Shown one piece after another: positions 16,642-24,949 of a DNA stretch of 64,000 nt. This stretch comes from Streptomyces sp. HM190. GTDB lineage: Bacteria; Actinomycetota; Actinomycetes; Streptomycetales; Streptomycetaceae. The DNA is taken from contig NZ_CP047318.1 in the NCBI RefSeq assembly GCF_009857135.1, positions 3,906,001 to 3,970,000 of the forward strand, written 5' to 3'. A program made the position numbers and the translations under genes. The stretch's first letter is position 1; each line of letters opens with the position of its first letter. The notes under the pieces are model-generated. The model worked only from the letters and a program-made list of their open reading frames with translations. It did no database searches and had not been told where the DNA came from.

Positions 16642-17325
16642 ATGCTCAGGTTCATGCCCGTAGGCGACTCCATGACGATCGGGAGCGCGGGCGAACACAC
16701 GTGGCGCTACCGGCTCTGGCGGCACCTGTGCGCGTCGCACGACGGCCCCTTCCGGATCGTCGGCCCGCGCGAGACGCTCCACGACCAGGCGACCGGCGCG
16801 CCCACGTCGTACGAGTACGCCGACGGCGACCCCCGTTTCCCCCGCGCCCACCTCGCCGGCTGGGGCGAGGGCTGGCTGCACATGGCCCCCCTGATCGCCG
16901 ACACGGTCCGCGCCCACCGCGCGAACGTCCTCCTGGTCTCCCTCGGCCTCATCGACCTGGGCTTCTACACCGACGCCGAACAGACCATCGAGAACACCCG
17001 GCGTTTCGTCGCCGCCGCCCGCGAGGCCGACCCGCACATCCGCATGGTGCTCCTGCCGGTCATACCGAACGTCCGCGCCGAGGGCGACACCGCCTTCGCC
17101 GCCCAGGTCGCCCGCTTCAACGAACTCCTCGCCAAGACGGCCGCCGACCTCGACGAACCCCGCTCCGCACTGCTCCTGGCGTCCCCGCCCCCGGGGTACG
17201 ACATCCACCTCGACACCTACGACGGCACCCACCCCAACGCCTCCGGCGAGCACCGCATCGCGGCGGCCTTCGCCAACGCGATGCACGAGGCGTGGGGCCT
17301 CGGCGACCCGTACGAGCTGCCGTAA
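16642..17325 (+). CDS. SGNH/GDSL-type hydrolase-like protein
   Basis: A 227-residue cytoplasmic protein of the SGNH fold. Block I reads FMPVGDSMTIG with the catalytic serine; block V reads DGTHPNASGEH with the Asp/His pair. Block III, usually G-x-N-D, reads GLID here (in VSLGLIDLGFY), so the oxyanion-hole asparagine appears to be missing. No signal peptide is seen. It may be an esterase, acetylhydrolase or an altered family member; substrate unknown. The gene is divergent from the propeller-like gene. Confidence 0.8.
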   Translation: MLRFMPVGDSMTIGSAGEHTWRYRLWRHLCASHDGPFRIVGPRETLHDQATGAPTSYEYADGDPRFPRAHLAGWGEGWLHMAPLIADTVRAHRANVLLVSLGLIDLGFYTDAEQTIENTRRFVAAAREADPHIRMVLLPVIPNVRAEGDTAFAAQVARFNELLAKTAADLDEPRSALLLASPPPGYDIHLDTYDGTHPNASGEHRIAAAFANAMHEAWGLGDPYELP

Positions 17326-17460
17326 GCCCGCGCCCCGAGGCCCACTCAGGCGCCGGCCGCGGTACGAGTTCCGCGGCACCGCACGTGACCTGGTCACCGT
17401 GCGTATCGTTGTACTGCGCGGCTGTTCGCGACCAAGCGGCAGCCGGGGAGGAGCGCCACG

Positions 17461-18048
17461 ATGACCGTCCTTGACGACAGGATCGAGATGGCCGAGCACG
17501 ACGGCGAACTCACGCTCGACACCATGTTCGAGTGGTTGGAGCAGATGCCCGTCCCCGAGGGATTCAAGGTCGAGATCGTCGAGGGGGCCATCTTCATGTC
17601 GCCGCAGCGGGACACGCACTGGGAGATCATCCTGGACATCATCGAACAGTTGCGCACCGCATACCCGCGCAAGCGTCTGAAGTCCGACGTCCGTGTCGAC
17701 TATCCGGGCCACCTCAACGGGTTCTCGACCGACGTGACCCTGGTGTCCCACGACGCCGTCCAGGACTCCAAGGGCCTGTGGAGCTGCGAGGACGTCGAAT
17801 TCGTCGCCGAGGTCATCTCCAAAGGAACCGCGGCCAACGACTACGGCCCCAAGAAGACCGCGTACGCGACCGCCGAGGTCCCCGTCTACCTGATCGCGGA
17901 CCCGTACCAGGGCAAGTGCCACCTGTACCGGAATCCCAAGCAGGGTGAGTACGTCATCGAGACGACCGTCCCGTTCGGCTACGAACTGGACCTCACCGAC
18001 ACCGTCGTCGGCCTCACCCTCAAGACCGACGAGTTCCCCCGCGACTGA
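17461..18048 (+). CDS. Uma2 family (DUF820) nuclease-fold protein
   Basis: A 195-residue member of the Uma2/DUF820 family, which has a PD-(D/E)xK nuclease fold and is highly amplified in Streptomyces and cyanobacteria. Motifs seen are VEIVEGAIFMSP, the D-V-T-L-V region, EFVAEVISKGT and DYGPKKTAYATAEVPVYLIADP. The last holds the lysine and the aspartate typical of the active site region. A strong GGGGAGGAG precedes the ATG. The biological role of the family is not settled. Confidence 0.88.
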   Translation: MTVLDDRIEMAEHDGELTLDTMFEWLEQMPVPEGFKVEIVEGAIFMSPQRDTHWEIILDIIEQLRTAYPRKRLKSDVRVDYPGHLNGFSTDVTLVSHDAVQDSKGLWSCEDVEFVAEVISKGTAANDYGPKKTAYATAEVPVYLIADPYQGKCHLYRNPKQGEYVIETTVPFGYELDLTDTVVGLTLKTDEFPRD

Positions 18049-18211
18049 GCCTCGGCCCGGCCTCGTCGGCCTCGCCAAGGGGCCGTCGAGGTGTGGCCGG
18101 GACCCGTTCACGGGCCGGGCGCGGGCTTGCCCGGGGCGGCGCCGCTCGCTTGGATGGCGCGGTCGGCGTGAGCACGGGTTGCGTCGCGCACGGCGACGGG
18201 AGGGGCCCGAG

Positions 18212-19540
18212 GTGGTGGCGGGGGCGGCGGCCGGTCGGGGGCTCGGCCGGGAGTTCCGGTGGCTGTGGACGGCGTACGCGGTCAGCGTCTGCGGCACCCG
18301 GCTCGCGTTCGACGCGCTCCCCCTGATCGCGGTCCTGGTCCTGGACGCCGGCCCGGCGGAGGTCTCGGCGCTGGCGGCCACCGGTCTGGCGGTGGGCGCG
18401 GTGGTGGCGGTGCCGCTCGGCCTCTGGATGGAGTTCCGCCGCAAGCGCCCGGTGATGATCGGGACGGATCTGCTCCGCGCCGGGGCCCTCCTGACCGTCC
18501 CCGCCGCCTACGCCCTCGACCTGCTGTCCTTCCCGCAGCTGCTGCTGGTCGCGGTCGTCGTCGCCGCGGCCGACATCACCTTCGGCGCGGCGAGCGGCGC
18601 GTTCCTGAAGTCCCTGCTCCCCCCGGAGCGGCTCCTCTCCGCGAACGGCCGCTTCGAGGCCACCAACTGGACGGCGACCATGCTCGGTCCGCCCCTCGGC
18701 GGCGCCGCCATCAGCCTCCTCGGCCCGGTGGTCACCCTCGTCACCGACGCGGTCAGCTACCTCCTCTCCGCGACGGCGCTCCGGGCGATCGGCGACACCG
18801 AGCGCTACGCGGAGCGACCCGGCGGGCGCCCGGTGAAGCGCCCCGCGCACGACGGGGAGGCACCCTCCGGCGGAACACCCCCCGCCCCGGCCGCGCCGCG
18901 CCTGCGCGCCCGTGACCTGCTCGACGGCTGGCGGTACATCCTCACCAGCCCGGCGCTGCGCCCCCTGTTCCTCAACACGATCCTGGTCAACGGCCTGATC
19001 ATGGCCACCGCCCCGCTGCTGCTGGTCCTGATGGTCGGCGAGCTGGGCTTCGCCCCCTGGCAGTACGGGCTGGCCTTCGCCCTGCCCTGCGTGGGCGGTC
19101 TGATCGGTTCGCGGCTCGCCCGGCGGCTGGTCGCCCGCCACGGACAGCGCCGGGTGCTGCTGGCGACGGGCGCGCTGCGGGCCTGCTGGCCGGTGGGGCT
19201 GGCGTTCGTCCACCCCGGCGCCGGCGGCCTCGCCCTGGTGATGACGGTGGAGCTGGGCCTGATCACCTGCATGGGCGTCTTCAACCCGGTGATGGCCACG
19301 TACCGCCTCGACGCGACCCCGCCGGACCGGGTCGCCCGCACCCTGTCCGCCTGGTCGGTGACCAGCAAGCTGACGATCGCCGCGCTGACCGCCCTGTGGG
19401 GTCTGCTGGCCGCCGTCACCGACACGCGCACGGCGGTCGCCGCGGCCGGCGCCCTGATGCTCGCCACCCCGCTGCTCCTCCCCCGCCATCTGCCCGCATG
19501 CCCCGCCCCGAAGGACGACACGGCCGAACTGACTGGCTGA
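18212..19540 (+). CDS. MFS transporter
   Basis: A 442-residue permease of the major facilitator superfamily with about twelve predicted helices, of the EmrB/MdfA-like drug-exporter kind. The GTG at 18212 has GGGAGGGG about 8 bases upstream and yields a start VVAGAAAGRGLGREFRWLW. The cytoplasmic central loop (about 200-235) is rich in Arg/Pro. The motif FRRKRPVMIGTDLLRAG matches the conserved loop 2-3 of the family. Substrate not predictable. It lies downstream of the Uma2 gene on the same strand, with 163 bases between them. Confidence 0.85.
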   Translation: MVAGAAAGRGLGREFRWLWTAYAVSVCGTRLAFDALPLIAVLVLDAGPAEVSALAATGLAVGAVVAVPLGLWMEFRRKRPVMIGTDLLRAGALLTVPAAYALDLLSFPQLLLVAVVVAAADITFGAASGAFLKSLLPPERLLSANGRFEATNWTATMLGPPLGGAAISLLGPVVTLVTDAVSYLLSATALRAIGDTERYAERPGGRPVKRPAHDGEAPSGGTPPAPAAPRLRARDLLDGWRYILTSPALRPLFLNTILVNGLIMATAPLLLVLMVGELGFAPWQYGLAFALPCVGGLIGSRLARRLVARHGQRRVLLATGALRACWPVGLAFVHPGAGGLALVMTVELGLITCMGVFNPVMATYRLDATPPDRVARTLSAWSVTSKLTIAALTALWGLLAAVTDTRTAVAAAGALMLATPLLLPRHLPACPAPKDDTAELTG

Positions 19541-19583
19541 CCCGCCAGTCGCGGGGCCCCCTTGCCCAAGGGCGGCCTAAGGG

Positions 19584-19619
19584 CTGGACGCGGGCATCAA
19601 CTTGTTCGACAGCGCCAAC
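19584..19619 (+). pseudogene. Aldo/keto reductase N-terminal relic
   Basis: Twelve codons read LDAGINLFDSAN, the canonical aldo/keto reductase segment that contains the catalytic-region aspartate (compare LDAGLNFLDTAN in the intact gene at 19766-20755, on the other strand). Nothing of the family is seen on either side in this strand. Together with the C-terminal relic at 21138-21503, which has the same orientation, it suggests one gene split by the intervening block. Confidence 0.6.
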
Positions 19620-19765
19620 CGGCAATCTCGACACCAAGCTCCACAGCAGCGCAGCGCTGACACTCACCGCTCCTGCGGACCCCGCGTGGGAAACGACGAA
19701 GCCGCCGCCTCCCACTCGCCTCGAACGCAAGCAGAAGGCGACGGCTCCGGCACGGACCCGCTACC

Positions 19766-20755
19766 TCACCATGCGAAGGCTTCGGGAGACGGTCCGGGAC
19801 CGGGGAAGATCTCGTCCAGAGACGTCAGCAGTTCCTCGCTCAGCTCCAGATGCAGGGCGCGCAGCGCCGAGTCCAGCTGCTCCTGCGTGCGAGGGCCGAC
19901 GATCGGGCCGGTGACGCCGGGGCGGGTCAGCAGCCAGGCGAGCGCCGCTTCACCGGGCTCCAGGCCGTGCTTGTCGAGGAGGTTCTCGTACGCCTGGATC
20001 TGCTCGCGTGTCTTGGTGTCCTTGAGCGCGTCGGCAGCGCGGCCGCTCGCCCGGCGCCCCTGTGTGGCCTCCTTCTTGAGGACTCCGCCGAGCAGTCCTC
20101 CGTGCAGCGGAGACCAGGGGATGACACCGAGGCCGTAGTCCTGCGCGGCCGGGATGACCTCCATCTCGGCGCGGCGCTCGGCGAGGTTGTAGAGGCACTG
20201 CTCGCTGACCAGGCCCATGCGGCCGTGCCGGGCGGCGGCCTCGTTGGCCTGGGCGATCTTGTAGCCGGGGAAGTTGGACGACCCCGCGTAGAGGATCTTG
20301 CCCTGCTGGACCAGGACGTCCATCGCCTGCCAGATCTCCTCGAACGGCGTCGCCCGGTCGATGTGATGGAACTGGTAGATGTCGATGTAGTCCGTCTGAA
20401 GCCGCTTGAGGGAGGCGTCGACGGCCCGGCGGATGTTCACCGCGGAGAGCTTGTCGTGGTTGGGCCAGACGTCCCCGTCGCCCGCCATGTTCCCGTACAC
20501 CTTGGTGGCGAGGACGACCTTGTCGCGCCGCCCGCCGCCCTGGGCGAACCAAGTACCGATGATCTCCTCGGTGCGGCCCTTGTTCTCACCCCACCCATAG
20601 ACGTTGGCCGTGTCCAGAAAGTTCAGCCCCGCGTCGAGAGCGGCGTCCATGATGCCGTGACTGGTTGATTCGTCTGTCTGCGGACCGAAGTTCATCGTGC
20701 CGAGAACGAGTCGGCTGACCTTGAGTCCGGTGCGTCCGAGCTGGGTGTACTTCAT
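19766..20755 (-). CDS. Aldo/keto reductase
   Basis: A 329-residue NADPH-dependent aldo/keto reductase of the YghZ/potassium-channel beta-like branch. The start MKYTQLGRTGLKVSRLVLGT is typical, the catalytic aspartate and tyrosine are in FLDTANVYGWGENKGRTEEI, the lysine in VLATKVYGN and the histidine in DIYQFHHID. The cofactor loop near the C-terminus (GPIVGPRTQEQL) is present. It reduces aldehydes or ketones in the cytoplasm; the natural substrate is unknown. It is intact and inverted relative to two relics of a close paralogue that flank it. Confidence 0.92.
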   Translation of the reverse strand: MKYTQLGRTGLKVSRLVLGTMNFGPQTDESTSHGIMDAALDAGLNFLDTANVYGWGENKGRTEEIIGTWFAQGGGRRDKVVLATKVYGNMAGDGDVWPNHDKLSAVNIRRAVDASLKRLQTDYIDIYQFHHIDRATPFEEIWQAMDVLVQQGKILYAGSSNFPGYKIAQANEAAARHGRMGLVSEQCLYNLAERRAEMEVIPAAQDYGLGVIPWSPLHGGLLGGVLKKEATQGRRASGRAADALKDTKTREQIQAYENLLDKHGLEPGEAALAWLLTRPGVTGPIVGPRTQEQLDSALRALHLELSEELLTSLDEIFPGPGPSPEAFAW

Positions 20756-20811
20756 GGGCCACAAGCCAACTGCTTCGAGTCCGCTCCAGGCAAGGGCATC
20801 AGGTTCCGCCG

Positions 20812-21138
20812 TCAGGAGTCGTCTCCGAGGTGCCGGTACAGCGTGGCCCGGGAGACGCCCAGAGCCTTGGCGATGGCACTGACGCTCTCTCCCCTCGCCT
20901 TCCTCGCGCGGGCCACGGCCGGCGCGTCCTCGTTCACGGCGGACGGCCGTCCGCCGGTACGCCCCTGCGCCTTGGCCGCGTCGAGTCCGGCGCGGGTGCG
21001 CTCCTTGATGAGCCTGATTCTGTCCTTGCCCCAACGCCGTACCCGTTCGTCCTGCTCGGGGTTGTCCGCAGTGAAGCTCCGGCCGTCGATCCTCTTCTCC
21101 AGAACCTCTCGGGGGACCTTGAGGAAGAAGTGGTGAAC
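20812..21138 (-). pseudogene. Chimeric relic: ATPase fragment joined to resolvase HTH end
   Basis: Reading leftwards, residues VHHFFLKVPREVLEKRID and RRWGKDRI resemble the C-terminal part of a small P-loop kinase/ATPase. In the same frame this turns into ERTRAGLDAAKAQGR...GGRPSAV and ESVSAIAKALGVSRATLYRHL, the linker and helix-turn-helix end of a serine recombinase (resolvase/invertase). The catalytic recombinase domain is absent and the frame upstream only runs through antisense of the aldo/keto reductase relic. I read it as a fusion of two broken genes left by recombination, not a working protein. Confidence 0.65.
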
Positions 21139-21503
21139 GCCGATGCGATCCCGTGGTCGCCGCTGCACGGCGGTCTGCTCGGCGGTGTCCTCAAGAAGGA
21201 GGCCGAGGGCGGCCGGCGCGCCTCGGGCCGCGCAGCCGACACCCTCGCCGGCCCGGCCGCGCGCGCCCGGATCCAGGCGTACGAGGACCTCCTCGACCAG
21301 CACGGCGTCGAGCCGGGCGAGGCGCCCTGGCCTGGCTGCTGACCCGTCCCGGGGTCACCGGCCCGATCGTGGGGCCGCGGACGGCCGCCCAGCTGGAGTC
21401 CGCGATCCGGGCGGCCGAGCTGGAGCCGGACAAGGAGCTGCTGGCCTCTCTGGACGAGATCTTCCCGGGCCCGGGCCCGTCCCCGGAGGCGTTCGCCTGG
21501 TAG
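21138..21503 (+). pseudogene. Frameshifted aldo/keto reductase C-terminal fragment
   Basis: Codons from IPWSPLHGGLLGGVLKKEA to DQHGVEPGEA match residues of the intact reductase at 19766-20755, then one base is missing at about 21321-21325 and the match continues in another frame as ALAWLLTRPGVTGPIVGPRT through SPEAFAW and a stop. The first half of the gene is absent. It is an inactive paralogue relic in the opposite orientation to the intact copy. Confidence 0.85.
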
Positions 21504-21617
21504 CCGCAGGGCCCCTCCCGGTCCTGAGGGGACCGGGGAACCGACCGGGACCGGGGAACCGACCGGGGAACCGTTCGGTTCCGCGGTTCCCCGGCGCTCG
21601 CCCGGCCGCCGTCGCGG

Positions 21618-21707
21618 TCACCTGCCCAGCGCCGCCGCGACGGCGACCACCGCGAACATCAGCACAAGCACACCGGCCATGATCCGGTTACGGGTCTTCG
21701 GGTCCAC
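21618..21707 (-). CDS. 29-residue single-pass membrane peptide
   Basis: A tiny gene: GTG start, product VDPKTRNRIMAGVLVLM then FAVVAVAAALGR. A basic N-terminus is followed by one hydrophobic helix that fills the rest, giving an N-in membrane peptide. TAGGCT sits exactly 7 bases before the GTG, the same spacing and sequence as at serC, so the message is probably leaderless, which supports a real gene. Function unknown. Confidence 0.72.
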   Translation of the reverse strand: MDPKTRNRIMAGVLVLMFAVVAVAAALGR

Positions 21708-21714
21708 GTCACCG

Positions 21715-21720
21715 AGCCTA
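21715..21720 (-). promoter_or_regulatory. -10 box of the 29-residue peptide gene
   Basis: On the minus strand TAGGCT is followed by CGGTGAC and the GTG start. Hexamer and 7-base spacing are identical to those of serC. Confidence 0.65.
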
Positions 21721-21791
21721 ACCGGCCGGTTGGGCCCCGCCCGAGACGGCCCCCGCGGTCCGGCCCCGGCCGTCGCCGTGCCGCCCGCGGG

Positions 21792-22367
21792 TCAGTGGCC
21801 CAGCGGCCACCGCCGCACGGCCTCGTACCGGGGCTGCTCCCCCGGCACCCCCGACGTCGGCGGACGGCTGCGGACCAGCGCCATGTCGGCGACGGTCCAG
21901 GTGCGCCCGACGAACCCCGCCAGCGTCTCGACGTACGGCCGCACGGCGAACGCCTCCCGGCTGCGGGCCACCGTCAGATGCGGTGTGTAGCGGCGGTGCT
22001 GCCCCAGGTCGAGGCCGGCCCTGCGCCCCGCCGCCTCCGCCCGGTCGGCCAGCAGCCGCAGGGTCCGCAGATCGCCCTCGGCGCCGGCCCACAGCGTCCG
22101 ACCGTGACCGAAGTGTCCGCCGCCCGCCACGGCCAGCGGGAACGGCTCGCTCCGGTGCGCGGCCCGCGCGAGCCGTTCCGTCAGATCCGGGACGATCGCC
22201 TCGTCGACCTCCCCGTAGAAGGCGAGCGTGAAGTGCCAGCCGGGCGGCTCGGTCCACCGCAGCCGGTCGGCGCCGGCCAGGCCCTTCAACCGGGCCACGG
22301 CCAGACCGAGTTCGTCCACCACGTCGGCCGGCGGCAGCACCGCCGCGAACAGTCTCAGGGCACTCAT
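21792..22367 (-). CDS. thpR: RNA 2',3'-cyclic phosphodiesterase (2'-5' RNA ligase family)
   Basis: A 191-residue 2H phosphoesterase. The two H-x-T/S-x motifs are HFTL and HLTV, at about residues 45 and 129, the catalytic pair of the family. The start MSALRLFAAVLPP is typical of ThpR. It opens 2',3'-cyclic phosphates of RNA in the cytoplasm. GGAAGGG precedes the ATG. It follows the MFS gene by 50 bases on the same strand and may be cotranscribed with marR and that transporter. Confidence 0.9.
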   Translation of the reverse strand: MSALRLFAAVLPPADVVDELGLAVARLKGLAGADRLRWTEPPGWHFTLAFYGEVDEAIVPDLTERLARAAHRSEPFPLAVAGGGHFGHGRTLWAGAEGDLRTLRLLADRAEAAGRRAGLDLGQHRRYTPHLTVARSREAFAVRPYVETLAGFVGRTWTVADMALVRSRPPTSGVPGEQPRYEAVRRWPLGH

Positions 22368-22417
22368 GCCCGTCACCCTTCCAGGGACACGACCGCCTGG
22401 CGAGCGCCCCCGGACCG

Positions 22418-24010
22418 CTACGCCTCGACCAGTTCCTTCTTCGTCGCCTGCCGCGTCGGCACGAACCGCAGCCTCGGCTGCCGGCCCTGCCAGCCCACCG
22501 TCAGCCGCATCCCGCCGGACCTGATGAGCACCAGGCCCACCGTGACGGCGGCGACCGTGGAGACGACACCGCCGGCGAGGAAACCGATCCGGGGACCGTA
22601 CGCGTCGGTGACCCAGCCGGCGATCGGCGCGCCCAGCGGTGTGCCGCCGAGGAAGACCATCATGTAGAGGGCCATGACCCGGCCGCGCATGACGGGGTCG
22701 GTGGCCATCTGGATGGCCGTGTTGGTGGTGACGTTCACCGTGAGGCCGAACATCCCCAGCGGGACCATGAACAGCGCGAAGATCCAGTACGTCGGGGCCA
22801 GCGCGGCCACGATCTCCAGCAGCCCGAAGGCGAGGGCGCCCGCGATCAGCACCCGCATCCGGGCGGTGCCGCGCCGGGCCGCGAGGAGGGCGCCCGCGAC
22901 GGAGCCGACCGCCATGAGGGTGTTGAAGAGGCTGTACGAGCCGGCGCCGGTGTGGAACACGTCGTCCGCGTACGCCGACAGCCAGACCGGGAAGTTGAAG
23001 CCGAAGGTCCCGATGAAGCCGACCAGCACGATCGGCCACAGCAGTTCCGGGCGCCCGGCGACATGGCGCAGCCCCTCGCGGAGCTGGCCCTTCTTGCGGG
23101 GCGCGCGGCGGGTGGGGTGCAGTTCACGGGTCCGCATCAGCAGCAGGCCGACGATGGGGGCGATGAACGACAGGCCGTTGTAGAGGAACGCCCAGCCGGT
23201 GCCGACGGTGGTGATCAGGACGCCCGCGACGGCGGGGCCGACGAGCCGGGCCGACTGGAAGTTCGCGGAGTTCAGGCTGACCGCGTTCTGCAGCTGGCCG
23301 GGGCCGACCATCTCGGACACGAACGACTGCCGGGCCGGGTTGTCGACGACGGTCGCCATGCCGACGGCGAGGGCGGCCACGTACACGTGCCAGACCTCGA
23401 CCTGGTGGGAGAGGGTCAGCGCGGCGAGCGCGAGGCCCGTCACGGCCATCGCGGTCTGGGTCAGGAACAGCAGCCGCCGCTTCGGGAACCGGTCGACCAG
23501 GACGCCGCCGTACAGCCCGAACAGCAGCATCGGCAGGAACTGCAGGGCCATGGTCACGCCGACCGCGGTCGAGGAGCCGGTCAGGCTGAGCACCAGCCAG
23601 TCCTGCGCGATCCGCTGCATCCAGGTGCCGATGTTCGACACCACCTGCCCGAGGAAGAACAGCCGGTAGTTCCGCACCCGCAGGGACCGGAACATGGACA
23701 CGCGCTCACGGGGCGCGGGGGCCGCCGGGGCCGCAGAGGCCTCGGGCGCGGGAGCCGCAGGGGCGGCCGTGGCCTCGGGCGCGGGGGCCGTCGGGGTCTC
23801 CGCCGGGGCGGCGGGGGGCGGGGCGGCGGGCCGGGGGTGGGGGGTCGTCGTCGGCGAGCCGGGGAGCACGAGGGGGGCCGGGGCGGCGGTCGCGCCGGGG
23901 GTCCGGGGGCCGGTGGTGTCCGGCGGGGCCTCGGGGACGCCGTGGGCCGGCGGGGACTCGTGGGCGGTCGTCGGTGCGGGGGCGGAAGCTGCTCCGGGTC
24001 CCGTACTCAC
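22418..24010 (-). CDS. MFS transporter with long disordered N-terminus
   Basis: A 530-residue MFS permease of the Tet/EmrB-like DHA group. GTG at 24010 was chosen because AAGGAGG lies nine bases before it. The first ~105 residues are Pro/Ala/Thr-rich with repeated APEA(T/S)AAPAAPAP blocks and no helix, then SLRVRNYRLFFLGQVVSNIGTWMQRIAQDWLVL starts the membrane core. Loop 2-3 reads LVDRFPKRRLL. The marR gene directly upstream probably controls it, so a drug or metabolite exporter is likely. Confidence 0.88.
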   Translation of the reverse strand: MSTGPGAASAPAPTTAHESPPAHGVPEAPPDTTGPRTPGATAAPAPLVLPGSPTTTPHPRPAAPPPAAPAETPTAPAPEATAAPAAPAPEASAAPAAPAPRERVSMFRSLRVRNYRLFFLGQVVSNIGTWMQRIAQDWLVLSLTGSSTAVGVTMALQFLPMLLFGLYGGVLVDRFPKRRLLFLTQTAMAVTGLALAALTLSHQVEVWHVYVAALAVGMATVVDNPARQSFVSEMVGPGQLQNAVSLNSANFQSARLVGPAVAGVLITTVGTGWAFLYNGLSFIAPIVGLLLMRTRELHPTRRAPRKKGQLREGLRHVAGRPELLWPIVLVGFIGTFGFNFPVWLSAYADDVFHTGAGSYSLFNTLMAVGSVAGALLAARRGTARMRVLIAGALAFGLLEIVAALAPTYWIFALFMVPLGMFGLTVNVTTNTAIQMATDPVMRGRVMALYMMVFLGGTPLGAPIAGWVTDAYGPRIGFLAGGVVSTVAAVTVGLVLIRSGGMRLTVGWQGRQPRLRFVPTRQATKKELVEA

Positions 24011-24181
24011 AGGGGTTCGCCTCCTTGCGCTGAACACGTGTACGTCCTGCGGTTGCGTGAGCCTCACTGCTCCTGTTCCGTCTGCTGGTTCCGGGGCCCG
24101 CCCGTGCCGGGTCCCTCACGGGCGCGCGGGCCGTCGGGCGGGGCGCGCCGACGGTCCGGCCGGCGGGCGGCGGTCGCGCGC

Positions 24182-24619
24182 TCAGAGGTGGGCGAGCTTC
24201 TCCAGCACCGGCGCGGCCGCGCGGAGCGCCTCCCACTCGTCCTCGTCGAGCCCTTCCACGAGGGACGCGAGGAACGCGTTGCGCTTGCGGCGGCTCTCCT
24301 CGAGCATCGCCTCGGCCCGCTCGGTCTGGGTGACCACCTTCTGCCGCCGGTCCTCGGGGTGCGGCTCCAGTTTCACCAGGCCCTTGCTCTCCAGCAGCGC
24401 GACGATGCGGGTCATCGACGGCGGCTGCACATGCTCCTTGCGGGCCAGCTCTCCGGGGGTGGCGGTGCCGCAGCGGGCGAGCGTGCCGAGCACGGACATC
24501 TCCGTCGGGCTCAGCGACTCGTCGACCCGCTGGTGCTTCAACCGGCGGGACAGGCGCATCACGGCGGACCGCAGCGCGTTCACGGCGGCCTCGTCGTCGC
24601 CATGGGTCAGGTCAGGCAT
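24182..24619 (-). CDS. MarR family transcriptional regulator
   Basis: A 145-residue winged-helix repressor. The helix-turn-helix covers LSPTEMSVLGTLARCG...TPGELARKEHVQPPSMTRIVALLESKGLV, and the wing contains PEDRRQKVVTQTE. It lies 171 bases before the MFS gene in the same direction. An inverted repeat over its own promoter suggests autoregulation, and the exporter gene downstream is the likely target. Confidence 0.92.
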   Translation of the reverse strand: MPDLTHGDDEAAVNALRSAVMRLSRRLKHQRVDESLSPTEMSVLGTLARCGTATPGELARKEHVQPPSMTRIVALLESKGLVKLEPHPEDRRQKVVTQTERAEAMLEESRRKRNAFLASLVEGLDEDEWEALRAAAPVLEKLAHL

Positions 24620-24622
24620 GTT

Positions 24623-24652
24623 CTTTAGCTTAACTCATTACTCTCGCTAAAG
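24623..24652. promoter_or_regulatory. Inverted repeat at the marR promoter
   Basis: CTTTAGC and GCTAAAG face each other across 16 AT-rich bases, starting 4 bases before the marR start. The minus strand also reads TAAGCT within it, a plausible -10 box. It is a good candidate for the MarR operator. Confidence 0.55.
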
Positions 24653-24751
24653 ACCACTGGAATGCCACCACCACAGCCGTGAGTCCCACCACTCATCTCA
24701 CTCGTACGAGTGAGACATCCGCAGAACGCCGCGCGGCGGCCCGGAATGCGC

Positions 24752-24949
24752 ATGACCCTCGTACGCATGGGGACCACTGTGCTCAGCCTGCGGATAGACG
24801 GGCAACTGCTCGACCGGCTCCGGGACCACGCGGCGAAAAGGGGAATGAGCGTCCAGGACTACGTCATCGGGACGCTCATGAGGGACGACTTCGACCAGCG
24901 GTTCCAGACCGCCGTCGAGGAGACCGAGAAGTTCTACGGGGTCACGTGA
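24752..24949 (+). CDS. Small ribbon-helix-helix-like protein
   Basis: About 65 residues. The core TTVLSLRIDGQLLDRLRDHA then KRGMSVQDYVIGTLMRDDF has the beta strand plus two helices of ribbon-helix-helix DNA-binding proteins, with a short acidic tail. It could be a lone regulator or an orphan antitoxin; no toxin gene is adjacent. Starts at 24752 or 24767 are possible. Its stop overlaps that of the convergent permease gene within the palindrome TCACGTGA. Confidence 0.65.
   Translation: MTLVRMGTTVLSLRIDGQLLDRLRDHAAKRGMSVQDYVIGTLMRDDFDQRFQTAVEETEKFYGVT

Noticed and set aside
21320..21330. Programmed frameshift in the second aldo/keto reductase
   Set aside because: The N-terminal half is missing and no slippery sequence is seen, so plain decay is the simpler reading.
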